Assembly: GCA_019745195.1 (NCBI GenBank)
Contig: JAIETL010000023.1
Span: 98,012-162,011, forward strand
Reading direction: 5' to 3'
Length of the DNA: 64,000 nt
DNA from: Beijerinckiaceae bacterium
GTDB taxonomy: Bacteria > Pseudomonadota > Alphaproteobacteria > Rhizobiales > Beijerinckiaceae
Part shown: positions 9,059 through 17,445 of the stretch, one piece after another
Position numbering within the stretch: the first letter of the stretch is position 1
Layout: each line of letters begins with the position of its first letter
The notes under the pieces: model-generated
Told to the model about the DNA's origin: nothing
Seen by the model: the letters and a program-made list of their open reading frames with translations, nothing else
Databases searched by the model: none
Position numbers and translations under genes: made by a program

Positions 9059-10609
9059 CTACGGGACCTTTGACTGAAACTGCTCCCGAATTCGCCGCTT
9101 CAGCAGTTTTCCGGTGGGCGAGCGTGGAAACTCGACGCAGAAATCGACGGTCCTTGGACATTTGATCGATGACAGCCGCGCGCGGCAGAAGGCGATCAAT
9201 TCGACCGACAGGGCCTCGCTCGGCTTGATGCCTTCGGCAAGCTGGATCACAGCCTTGACCTCCTCGCCGAACTCTTCATGGGGGATGCCGATCACGGCAG
9301 CATCGAGCACAGCGTCATGCTGCAGCAAGAGATGCTCGACTTCCTGCGGGTAGATGTTCACGCCGCCGGATATGATGACGAAAGACTTCCTGTCGGTCAG
9401 ATAGAGATAGCCGTCCTCATCGACGCGCCCGATATCGCCCAGAGACGTCCACCCCTTTGCATTGCGGCTGGAAAGGGTTTTCGCCGGATCGTTGTGATAG
9501 GCGAACTGGTGTCCGTTCTCGAAGAAGACCTCTCCTTCCACGCCGACCGGCAACTCGACGCCTTCCTCGTCGCAGATATGAATGATCCCCAGTTTGGCCC
9601 GCCCCACCGATCCGACGTGACGCAGCCATTCCTCGGTATTGATGGCGGTAAAGCCGTTATTCTCGGTTCCGGCGTAGTACTCGTGGACGATCGGCCCCCA
9701 CCAGTCGATGATCTTATGCTTGACGTCGGTCGGACAGGGAGCGGCCGCATGGACAGCCATCTTCATCGACGTCATCGCGTAGCGGCTGCGGGTCGCTTCC
9801 GGCAGCTTCAAAAGCCGAACGAACATCGTCGGCACCCACTGGCTGTGGGTGATGCGCTCCCGTTCGATCAGGGCGAGCGCGTCCTCAGCGTCGAATTTCG
9901 GCATGACGACGGCTGTCCCGCCGGCCTTTATCGTGACCATGGTGTGCCGCAGCGGAGCTGCGTGATAGAGCGGCGCCGGACAGAGATAGCGCGTCTCGCC
10001 ATCATATCCGAACAGCCCCGTCAGGAGTTCGGTCAGCATGGACGGGCTTCCAACCGGAGCATCGGGCAGCGTCCATTTCACGCCCTTCGGCCGGCCGGTC
10101 GTCCCTGACGAGTAGAGCATGTCGAGGCCCTGCGACTCGTCGGCGATGGGATCGGCCGGCGCGAGAGCCGCCTCCGAACCGAAGCTCTCGAAGGCTCCGT
10201 CGCATCGGCCAACGACCAGGATCGGGCAGGCGAGCGACCCCGTCGTCGCGAGGGAGGCGATCCTGTCGAGCATCGTGTCCGAAATGATCGCGAGCGAAGC
10301 GCCGCAATCGCGAATGATGTATTGAACCTCGTCGTCCGTGAGATGGGTGCTGGCTGTCGTATAGTAGAGGCCGCTGCGATCGGCCGCGAAGCAGATCTCC
10401 AGAAACTCGCGCCTGTTCTCCATCAGGATCACGATATGGTCGCCGCGCTTCAGCCCTCTGCGGCGGAAGACGTGCGCGGCCTGATTGGCGCGAGCCTCCA
10501 GTTCGGCGAATGTCACGGCCTCGCGGCTCGTGCTGATCCGGAACGCCACAGCCTGCGGCTTTTCGATCGCGTGACGCCTTGGATGAAAGGGCTGCAAATC
10601 ACGCGACAT
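9059..10609 (-). CDS. AMP-dependent acyl-CoA synthetase / ligase
   Basis: A 516-residue adenylate-forming enzyme that would activate a carboxylic acid to its acyl-CoA. AMP-binding motif YSSGTTGRPKG, A5-type YYAGTENNGFT, GWTSLGDIGRVDEDGYLYLT, the hinge DRKSFVIISGGVNIYPQEVE and the catalytic lysine in SPTGKLLKR near the C-terminus are all visible. The start at 10609 overlaps the end of the upstream reductase gene by 11 bp. It is the last gene of the Liv-type operon, so its substrate is probably what that transporter imports. Chain length or aromatic preference cannot be inferred. Confidence 0.9.
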   Translation of the reverse strand: MSRDLQPFHPRRHAIEKPQAVAFRISTSREAVTFAELEARANQAAHVFRRRGLKRGDHIVILMENRREFLEICFAADRSGLYYTTASTHLTDDEVQYIIRDCGASLAIISDTMLDRIASLATTGSLACPILVVGRCDGAFESFGSEAALAPADPIADESQGLDMLYSSGTTGRPKGVKWTLPDAPVGSPSMLTELLTGLFGYDGETRYLCPAPLYHAAPLRHTMVTIKAGGTAVVMPKFDAEDALALIERERITHSQWVPTMFVRLLKLPEATRSRYAMTSMKMAVHAAAPCPTDVKHKIIDWWGPIVHEYYAGTENNGFTAINTEEWLRHVGSVGRAKLGIIHICDEEGVELPVGVEGEVFFENGHQFAYHNDPAKTLSSRNAKGWTSLGDIGRVDEDGYLYLTDRKSFVIISGGVNIYPQEVEHLLLQHDAVLDAAVIGIPHEEFGEEVKAVIQLAEGIKPSEALSVELIAFCRARLSSIKCPRTVDFCVEFPRSPTGKLLKRRIREQFQSKVP

Positions 10610-11630
10610 GATCGTCGAACCGGATGACCGTCTTGCCCAAGGCGTCCGCCTTTCCATATCCGGCCAGCGCCGACTTCAGCTCGGCGAAGCCGAAACTCTT
10701 GCCGATGACCGGTCGAACCCGATGATGGTCCATCGCCGTGAGCATGGCCTCGAACCCGTCGCGATGCCCGACGGTGACGCCCTGAAGCCTTATCTGTCGG
10801 GTGACGATCGCGCCGAGCGGCAAAGTCGGGCCAAGCCCCGAGAGGACACCGATCAGGGCGATCGTACCGCCGACCCTGATGCATTTCACCGACTGCGCGA
10901 GCGTGGCCTCGCCGCCGAGTTCGATGATCGTGTCGAAGCCGCCTCGCTCCGGCGCAATCTCCCGCGCCGCGCGCGACCAGTCGGGCGTCGTCGTGTAGTT
11001 GAGCGTTTCGTCGGCGCCGAGACCGCGGACATGCTCCAGCTTTTCGTCGCTGGATGAAATCACGGTGACATGGGCGCCGTGGAGCTTTGCGAAGGCGAGC
11101 GCGAAGAGCGCGACCCCGCCAGTGCCCTGGATCAGAACCCGGTCGCCGGGTTTTGTCCGCGCATGGATCGCGATCGCGCTCCATGCGGTCAGCGCCGCGC
11201 AGGGCAGCGTGGCGGCCTCCTCATGCGTCAGATAGTCGGGCACGCGAACCGCACCCTGTTCGGACAGGCAGACGAGATCCGCCATGACGCCGTCGAGCGG
11301 GCCGCCCAGAGCGGAGGCGAAGCGTTCCGGCGTTGGCTCGCCTGCAATCCAGTTCTGGAAATAGGTCGGGCAAACCCGATCGCCCGGTTTCATCCGTGTG
11401 ACGCGACGTCCGACATCGACGACGGTGCCGACGCCATCGGACACCGGAATCAGCGGCAACTCCCCGGTGGCGCGACCATAGCCCCGGTTCGGAACGATCA
11501 GGTCGCGCGCGTTCAGCGAGGCGGCGTGCATGCGGATCAGGATCTGATCCTCGCCCGGGACCGGCTCGGGCCGCTCGGACAGCCGCAGGTTTTCTAGCCC
11601 CCAATTGCCTTCGATCTGGAACACACGCAT
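10599..11630 (-). CDS. Medium-chain (MDR) NAD(P)-dependent alcohol dehydrogenase / quinone-oxidoreductase-like protein
   Basis: A 343-residue MDR protein. It has the N-terminal GroES-like fold (HAASLNARDLIVPNRGYG, GVGTVVDVGRRV) and the Rossmann nucleotide-binding stretch VLIQGTGGVALFALAFAK. The four-cysteine structural zinc cluster of classical alcohol dehydrogenases is absent. The start at 11630 has GAGG 10-13 bases upstream. It sits between an acyl-CoA dehydrogenase gene and an acyl-CoA ligase gene in one operon, so an enoyl- or keto-intermediate reductase is as plausible as an alcohol dehydrogenase. Confidence 0.85.
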   Translation of the reverse strand: MRVFQIEGNWGLENLRLSERPEPVPGEDQILIRMHAASLNARDLIVPNRGYGRATGELPLIPVSDGVGTVVDVGRRVTRMKPGDRVCPTYFQNWIAGEPTPERFASALGGPLDGVMADLVCLSEQGAVRVPDYLTHEEAATLPCAALTAWSAIAIHARTKPGDRVLIQGTGGVALFALAFAKLHGAHVTVISSSDEKLEHVRGLGADETLNYTTTPDWSRAAREIAPERGGFDTIIELGGEATLAQSVKCIRVGGTIALIGVLSGLGPTLPLGAIVTRQIRLQGVTVGHRDGFEAMLTAMDHHRVRPVIGKSFGFAELKSALAGYGKADALGKTVIRFDDHVA

Positions 11631-11641
11631 GGATTTGTTCC

Positions 11642-12781
11642 TCACAGCGATATCGGCGTAGGGTCCCAACGACCGAGGCGCTCGAGCAGCATCGCGGTGC
11701 TGCCATCGGTGAGCGCCGCAAGCTGGGCGGCGCCGATATGTCGCGTGAACGGATAGGCGTCCCGGAGACCTTCAGCGCCCATGGCGTGCAGCAGGCGCGG
11801 CAGGACGGTCTGGGCAAGGTCCACGGCATTGACCTTCGCCGCAGCCGCCAGATGTCGAACGTCCAGCCCCTGTTCGGTGGCCGAAAGCGCGGCTTCCACC
11901 AGTGCCCAGGACGCGGCGAGGGCTGTCGCGCTTTTTGCAATGCCCTCACGCCATGTCGGATGCTGCATCAGCGGCTTGCCGAAGGTTTGCCGCGTCTCGC
12001 CATAGGCCTGCGCTAGGCGCAGGGCGGACGACACCATGGCGCAACACATCGCAGCCACGTAGATCCGGGCGCCATTGATCTCGGAGAGGATGGCCTTGAA
12101 CGCGGTGCCGGGAGGCAGGACCATCCGCTCGGTCGGCACGAAACAACCCGTCAGCCGAAAGCCGCCGGTGCCGATGCTCGCCTGAGATATTTCAGTGTCG
12201 ATCGGGAAGCGCTGGCAGGACGCATCCGTCAGATCGACGAGGAACGCGCCGATCCCGGCACTCTGCCCGGGCTCTCCGCACTGCGCGTAGACGATGGCAA
12301 GCGCGGCATGGCGGCCATTGACGATCCAGGTCTTCTCCCCGTCGAGAAGCCAGCCATTGTCCACAGCGCGCGCCATGCAGGACAGGGCGGCGACGTCCGA
12401 ACCCGCTCCCGGCTCCGTCAGGGCCGTGCAGGCCAGCGACCTCCCCGACAGCAGGCCGGGCAGGCAGTTGCGGGCCACCGTTTCGGGCATGGTCGTCGCG
12501 ATCCGCTTGGCGACGTTGTGGGTGTTGACCAGCGACATCGCGAAGCCGAAGTCGGCTGCGGCGATGATCGCGCAGGCCTCGACCTTCGCCCGAAAACCGA
12601 GCCCCAGCCCGCCGAGCCGGTTCGGCACCTCGATCCGGGTGAGGCCGATCTCCGCCGCGCGGGCGAGCACCTCCGGATCGGTCGCCTGCCCCCTCGCCCA
12701 GAGGGGCGCGCGAACCGTCACGGTATCGCGGGCAAAGTCGCGAACCTGGGCGAGGAACGGGGCCGCGTCCTCACCCGTCAT
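11642..12781 (-). CDS. Acyl-CoA dehydrogenase family protein, Asp at the usual catalytic Glu position
   Basis: A 379-residue flavoprotein of the acyl-CoA dehydrogenase superfamily. Visible are the FAD/substrate motif TALTEPGAGSDVAAL, WIVNG, and YGETRQTFGKPLMQHPTWRE. The C-terminal motif, normally YEGTxxI with the catalytic Glu, reads TDGSTAMLLERLGR, so the base would be Asp359. The start at 12781 overlaps the LivM stop by 11 bp, giving translational coupling to the transporter. It would oxidise an acyl-CoA in the pathway shared with the reductase and ligase downstream. Asp in place of Glu may mean altered activity or a shifted active site. Confidence 0.88.
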   Translation of the reverse strand: MTGEDAAPFLAQVRDFARDTVTVRAPLWARGQATDPEVLARAAEIGLTRIEVPNRLGGLGLGFRAKVEACAIIAAADFGFAMSLVNTHNVAKRIATTMPETVARNCLPGLLSGRSLACTALTEPGAGSDVAALSCMARAVDNGWLLDGEKTWIVNGRHAALAIVYAQCGEPGQSAGIGAFLVDLTDASCQRFPIDTEISQASIGTGGFRLTGCFVPTERMVLPPGTAFKAILSEINGARIYVAAMCCAMVSSALRLAQAYGETRQTFGKPLMQHPTWREGIAKSATALAASWALVEAALSATEQGLDVRHLAAAAKVNAVDLAQTVLPRLLHAMGAEGLRDAYPFTRHIGAAQLAALTDGSTAMLLERLGRWDPTPISL

Positions 12782-13718
12782 GGCGGGCACCGGGTCGATG
12801 GAGCCTGGCGAGCACCGTCTTGGCGACCCCGACAATGCCGATCGGCATGAAGATCGTCGCCAGGACGAGGATCAGGCCGTAGAGAATCAGACGGAAGCTG
12901 TCGGCGAAACGCAGCAGTTCGGGAAGGAAGACGACAAGGAATGCGCCGATGACCGGCCCCGCAATCGTCCCGGTTCCTCCCAGAATCACGGCCAGGATTG
13001 CATCGAGGGATTGTGCGACGCCAAAAATCTCCGGATTGATGAACCCTTGGAAATGCGCGTAGAGCGCGCCCGCAAGCCCCGCATACATCGCCGAGATGAC
13101 GAAGGCGAAGAGCTTGTACTTCCAGGCGGCAATCCCGATCGCGCCGACAAGGTCCTCGTTCTGGCGAATGGCCCGCAGGATCTCCCCCACGCGCGACCTG
13201 GCGATCAGCGCGGCAAGCAGAGTCATCGCGGCTGCGAGGGTCAAAGCCAGATAGAAATAAGCGTCGCGATCCCCGTCCCAGGGCTTGGGGATGTTCGAGA
13301 TTCCGGCTTCGCCGCGTGTGAGTTCCCTGAAATTGACGAGAACAATCACGATGATGAGGTTGAAGGCCATCGTGACGATGGCGAAGTAGTGCCCCTTCAC
13401 GCGCAGGCTCGGATAGCCGGTCAGCAAGGCAAACAGCGCCGTGATCAGTGGAGCTGCTGCGATCGTCGCCCAGATCGGCCAGCCGAAGTGAATGCCGATC
13501 AGGGTCGAGCCGTAGGCGCCGATGCCCATGAAGCCGGCCTGGACGATCGAGACATAGCCGGTGAAGCCCTGGATTAGGTTCTGGCCCTGCGCAACGATCA
13601 CCCAGATCAAGGCCAGGATGCTGAGGTGAAGGTAGTACTTCACGGACAGGACCTGAGGCAGCATCGCGAGTGCGGTGAACGCCAGTAGCCAGACAAGAGT
13701 GGTCAGAGGTCGGTTCAT
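12771..13718 (-). CDS. livM: Branched-chain-type ABC transporter permease LivM
   Basis: A 315-residue inner-membrane permease with about eight to ten hydrophobic spans. Family signatures include GYVSIVQAGFMGIGAYGSTL, the IRQNEDLVGAIGIAAWKYKL loop, and AVILGGTGTIAGPVIGAFLV. It overlaps livH by ATGA at 13715-13718 and the acyl-CoA dehydrogenase gene by 11 bp. The Liv family imports branched-chain amino acids, amides, urea or aromatic acids. The downstream CoA enzymes point to a carboxylic acid here. Confidence 0.94.
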   Translation of the reverse strand: MNRPLTTLVWLLAFTALAMLPQVLSVKYYLHLSILALIWVIVAQGQNLIQGFTGYVSIVQAGFMGIGAYGSTLIGIHFGWPIWATIAAAPLITALFALLTGYPSLRVKGHYFAIVTMAFNLIIVIVLVNFRELTRGEAGISNIPKPWDGDRDAYFYLALTLAAAMTLLAALIARSRVGEILRAIRQNEDLVGAIGIAAWKYKLFAFVISAMYAGLAGALYAHFQGFINPEIFGVAQSLDAILAVILGGTGTIAGPVIGAFLVVFLPELLRFADSFRLILYGLILVLATIFMPIGIVGVAKTVLARLHRPGARHDG

Positions 13719-14578
13719 GGCGCGCGACCCAAGAGGCCCTGCGGTCGCACCAGCAGAACGATGATCATGACGGCGAAGGCGATCACATCCTTGTAGGCGG
13801 ATGAGATGAACCCGGCAGCAATCGACTCCGTGATGCCCAGAACCGTTCCGCCGAGAATCGCTCCGGGGAAAGAGCCGAGACCGCCGAGGATCAGGACGGC
13901 GAAGCCCTTCACGACCAGGCCCTCGCCGATGCCCGGCGCGATGGCGAACAGCGCGCCCACCATGATGCCGGCCGCCACGCCAAGGGCGGTCGAGATCCCG
14001 AAGACGATCAACGGTATCGTGGTCACGTTGACGCCCATCAGAATTGCGGCGTCACGATTCTCCGCGACAGCGCGGATCGCCTGTCCCGTCTTCGTCTTTT
14101 CAACGAAGATCATCATCGCCGCGACGAGCAGGATCGCCGAGAGGATCACGTAGAGCCGCAGTTCCGGGACGGTGACCCCCTTGATGTCGAAGACGCGACT
14201 CAGGGTCGTCGGAATCACGATCTGCTCGTGGCCGAAGAACTGGAGGTTGATACCCTCGACCATCATCGTGAGCCCGAGGGCCACGATGAAGGCGTTGATG
14301 TGATTGGCATGGCGGACCGGGCGATAGGCCAGCATCTCGACCAGCGCCCCCAGCAGGACGCCGGCGGCCAGGGCGATCGGGATTGCCGCGATCAGCGGCA
14401 ATCCGTAGCCGGTCATCAGGAAGTAGGTGAGATACCCGCCGAACATCGAGATCGAGCCATGGGCGAAATGCGCGATGCCGAGGATGCCGAACACGGTCGT
14501 CAGGCCAAGCGCGATCAGCACATAGACGCCGCCGATCGCGAGACCGTTGATCGTCTGCTGGAGGATTTCGATCAGCAT
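13715..14578 (-). CDS. livH: Branched-chain-type ABC transporter permease LivH
   Basis: A 287-residue permease opening with the family hallmark GLAIGGVYVLIALGLTTVFG and IAHFAHGSISMFG. Conserved later segments include AENRDAAILMGVNVTTI (cytoplasmic loop) and GFAVLILGGLGSFPGAILGG. It follows the binding-protein gene by 16 bp and is coupled to livM. Confidence 0.94.
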   Translation of the reverse strand: MLIEILQQTINGLAIGGVYVLIALGLTTVFGILGIAHFAHGSISMFGGYLTYFLMTGYGLPLIAAIPIALAAGVLLGALVEMLAYRPVRHANHINAFIVALGLTMMVEGINLQFFGHEQIVIPTTLSRVFDIKGVTVPELRLYVILSAILLVAAMMIFVEKTKTGQAIRAVAENRDAAILMGVNVTTIPLIVFGISTALGVAAGIMVGALFAIAPGIGEGLVVKGFAVLILGGLGSFPGAILGGTVLGITESIAAGFISSAYKDVIAFAVMIIVLLVRPQGLLGRAP

Positions 14579-14594
14579 GGCCCGGCCGACGCCT

Positions 14595-15806
14595 TCACTT
14601 CAGCGTGCCGAGGAACAGTGAATAGGCCTTTGCGTCCGAGGGCAGGTCCTCGACGAAGACCCATTTGCCCTTCTGCCACTGGAACGCGCCGTTCGAGGTG
14701 TAGGCCTGCCCGTTCTCGTCGAACATCTTCCCGTCGACCGGCTGGTACTGCATGACCACCTGCGGCGGGACAGGCAGGGAGCGCAGCGCCTTGGCCACAG
14801 CCTCCGTGTTGTCGACCGTGCCGGCCGCCTCGATCGCCGCCTTCAGCGCATAGAGCTGGTCATAGGCGTAGGGCGAGCTCGGCGAGGGCGAGGCCTTGAA
14901 GATCCTGGCGTAGTTCTCGTGGTAGGCGATCCCGTTTTTGCTGGCGGAGAGCAGGGTCAGCTCGGTCGGCCGCAAATCCCAGACGCCTTCCATCTGTTCC
15001 GATGTGGTGACGCGCAGGAACTGCTCCTCGCTGCCGCTGGTGAAACCGTAGCGCGGGACGTTGATGCCCAGTTCGACCGACTGGCGATACACGAAGGCAG
15101 CGGGCTCGACATAGCCGACGACCAGGAGAGCGTCCGGGCTCAGAGCTCGGATCTTGGTCAATTGCGGGGTCATGTCGCGATCGCGCAGCGAAAACACCTC
15201 GCGGGCAACGATCTCGCCGCCAGCCTTCTTGAGCTCCTTCTCGACGGCGTCGACATACTGCGAGTAGAAGCCGACCTCCAGGGCGCCGACCACGGCGACC
15301 CGCTTGTGGCCCTTGCGCGCGATGAAGGTTCCTGCGGCCTGTCCGGTATAATCGGCTGGCGGGCGCGTGCGGACGAGGTTCGGGATCTTCTGTGTGGTGA
15401 TGGAGCGCTCCGCCGCGTTGCCGACGAGCATCACGGCCTTTTCCTTCGCGATGAAGGAGGCCACCGCGCTGGTCGAGCCCGAGCAGCAGAAGCCCAGAAC
15501 ATACTTGACCCCGTCGCGATCGATCAGTTTGCGGACCGCATTGGTCGCTTCGGTCGGATTGGCCTTGTCGTCATAGGCGATGACGTCGATTTTGTAGGCG
15601 TCGGCGCCGACCTTGATGCCGCCTGCGGCATTGATCTCGTCGGCCGCCATCTTCACGGCATTCGCCTGCGGCAGGCCGTAGACGGCCCCTCCGCCGGTCA
15701 GGGCGTCGGCCACGCCGACAGCCAGTTTCTTTTCGGCCGCCAAGCCTGGACCAGCGGCAATGGATATCGCTAACGCAACTGCGCCGGCTATCGTTCGAAT
15801 GATCAT
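14595..15806 (-). CDS. Branched-chain-type ABC transporter substrate-binding protein
   Basis: A 403-residue type I periplasmic-binding protein. The start at 15806 is supported by GGAGGAAACC immediately upstream and a signal peptide ending GPGLAA. The mature part begins KKLAVGVADALTGGGAVYGLP, the usual Liv-type opening, and continues NAVKMAADEINAAGGI. A pair of cysteines (GFCCSGST) lies in the first lobe, near the ligand region. It lies inside the operon after livG and livF. The ligand cannot be deduced from sequence. Confidence 0.92.
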   Translation of the reverse strand: MIIRTIAGAVALAISIAAGPGLAAEKKLAVGVADALTGGGAVYGLPQANAVKMAADEINAAGGIKVGADAYKIDVIAYDDKANPTEATNAVRKLIDRDGVKYVLGFCCSGSTSAVASFIAKEKAVMLVGNAAERSITTQKIPNLVRTRPPADYTGQAAGTFIARKGHKRVAVVGALEVGFYSQYVDAVEKELKKAGGEIVAREVFSLRDRDMTPQLTKIRALSPDALLVVGYVEPAAFVYRQSVELGINVPRYGFTSGSEEQFLRVTTSEQMEGVWDLRPTELTLLSASKNGIAYHENYARIFKASPSPSSPYAYDQLYALKAAIEAAGTVDNTEAVAKALRSLPVPPQVVMQYQPVDGKMFDENGQAYTSNGAFQWQKGKWVFVEDLPSDAKAYSLFLGTLK

Positions 15807-15838
15807 GGTTTCCTCCGTTTTGTTGTTTTTTGCTTTGA

Positions 15839-16540
15839 CTAGTGGCCGAGATAAGCGCGCACGACCTCCGGGTGGCTCTTGAGCTCCTTTGCGGGTCCAT
15901 CCATCACGATCCGGCCGGCTTCGAAGAGATAGGCGCGATCAGCCAGGTTGAGCGCCATCATGGAGTTCTGCTCGACCAGCAGGATGGTCATCCCCATCGC
16001 CTTGATCTTCGCCAGGGTCTCGAAAACGCCCGCGACGATCTTCGGCGCAAGGCCAAGCGACGGTTCGTCGAAGAGGCAGATGCGTGGACGCGCCATCAAC
16101 GCGCGCGCAATCGCCAGCATCTCCTGCTCCCCGCCGGATAGCTTCCCGGCGGCCTGCGTCTGGCGCTCCCGCAGAATGGGAAACATGTCCATCATGCGGT
16201 CGAGATCGTCATCCTGCTCCTTGTCGGTTCTGGTGTAGGCCCCCATTCGCAGGTTTTGCAGAACGCTCATCTGCGGGAAAACCTGGCGTCCCTCGGGGCA
16301 CATCGTGATCCCTGCGCGGACGATCGCGTGTCCGCTTTGATTGGTGATGTCGCGTCCCTCGAACTGGATGGAACCCGCCCGCACCGGAACGATGCCGCAG
16401 ATCGCCTTGAGCGTCGAAGACTTGCCTGCGCCGTTGGCTCCGATCAGAGCGACGCATTCGCCGGCCGCGACGTCGAGGCTGACGCCATGGATCACCTCGA
16501 TCGCGCCATAGCTGACCCGGAGATCGCGAATGCCCAGCAT
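15839..16540 (-). CDS. livF: Branched-chain-type ABC transporter ATP-binding protein LivF
   Basis: A 233-residue ATPase beginning MLGIRDLRVSYGAIEVIHG. Walker A GANGAGKSS, the LivF-type SGGEQEMLAIARALMARPR and Walker B ICLFDEPSLGL are complete. The start at 16540 lies one base after the livG stop. An in-frame ATG at 16567 would add nine residues and overlap livG by 26 bp, so I prefer the shorter form. Confidence 0.93.
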   Translation of the reverse strand: MLGIRDLRVSYGAIEVIHGVSLDVAAGECVALIGANGAGKSSTLKAICGIVPVRAGSIQFEGRDITNQSGHAIVRAGITMCPEGRQVFPQMSVLQNLRMGAYTRTDKEQDDDLDRMMDMFPILRERQTQAAGKLSGGEQEMLAIARALMARPRICLFDEPSLGLAPKIVAGVFETLAKIKAMGMTILLVEQNSMMALNLADRAYLFEAGRIVMDGPAKELKSHPEVVRAYLGH

Positions 16541-16541
16541 C

Positions 16542-17309
16542 TCAGGCAGCCTCGCCGAGATAGGCATCGATCACCGCGGGATTGGCCCTGATCTCGGCCG
16601 GCGTGCCCTGCGCGATCTTCGAGCCGAAATTCAACACGACGATGCGGTCGCACAGCGCCATGATCAGGGCCATGTGATGCTCGATGATCACCACTGCGAG
16701 GCCGCGCTTGCGAATTCCCCGGACGAGTTCCGCCAGTTCCTGACGCTCGTGCTCGACGAGACCTGCGGCGGGTTCGTCGACAAGCAGAATCCTTGGCCGT
16801 GCCGCCAGGGCGGTGGCGATCATCAGGAACCGCTGCTGCGCCGAGGAGATGCCACCCACGGGGCGATCCGCAATGGACGCCAGCGAGCAGAGCCGCAGCA
16901 GATCGTCGACATGTGCGGCGGTCTCGTCATCGTCCACTGACGCGGCGCCGAGCGGCAGGATCGAGGCGAAGGGATTGACCGTGCGGATCGGATGGCAGCC
17001 GATGGTCACGTGCTGGCGAACCGTGAATTCCGGGAAGACGCGCGCGGTCTGGAACGTCCGCGCGAGCCCTTTGGCGACACGCTGCGGTTCAGGCATCCTT
17101 TCGATCGATTGCCCGCCGAGGACGATCGACCCCGATGTCGGCGGCAGGAGACCGGCGAGGACATTGACGGTGGTCGACTTGCCCGAGCCATTCGGGCCGA
17201 TGAGCCCAAGAATCTCGCCGGCAGCCACATCGAACGACAGATCACGGATCGCGCGGACGCCGCCAAAGTTCTTGGACAATGCATCGACGCGCAGGATCGT
17301 GTCGGCCAT
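16542..17309 (-). CDS. livG: Branched-chain-type ABC transporter ATP-binding protein LivG
   Basis: A 255-residue ATPase starting MADTILRVDALSKNFGGVRA, with GGAAG upstream of the ATG at 17309. Walker A is IGPNGSGKSTT and Walker B is RILLVDEPAAGL. The signature region reads VGGISSAQQRFLMIATAL, which departs from the usual LSYGQQR form and is worth noting. First gene of the eight-gene operon running to 9059, divergent from a LysR gene. Confidence 0.92.
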   Translation of the reverse strand: MADTILRVDALSKNFGGVRAIRDLSFDVAAGEILGLIGPNGSGKSTTVNVLAGLLPPTSGSIVLGGQSIERMPEPQRVAKGLARTFQTARVFPEFTVRQHVTIGCHPIRTVNPFASILPLGAASVDDDETAAHVDDLLRLCSLASIADRPVGGISSAQQRFLMIATALAARPRILLVDEPAAGLVEHERQELAELVRGIRKRGLAVVIIEHHMALIMALCDRIVVLNFGSKIAQGTPAEIRANPAVIDAYLGEAA

Positions 17310-17384
17310 GTTGCGCTTCCGGAAAGCGAGTATGCTGAAGGCAAGCCTATGCGCCGGCTCCGGGTGGGGGTATCGCAAAGATTC

Positions 17385-17422
17385 GCGCTAGATATTCAAT
17401 TTTTCGATGATATCGTGAGCGC
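17385..17422. promoter_or_regulatory. Interrupted inverted repeat, candidate LysR operator
   Basis: In the 136-bp gap between livG and the divergent LysR gene, the halves GCGCT-A-GATAT (17385-17395) and ATATC-GTG-AGCGC (17410-17422) face each other across a 14-base AT-rich centre. It lies 24-61 bp before the LysR start, where an autoregulating LysR protein commonly binds. Confidence 0.45.
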
Positions 17423-17445
17423 TGAAAAAGCCTCCCAGCCCGCCA

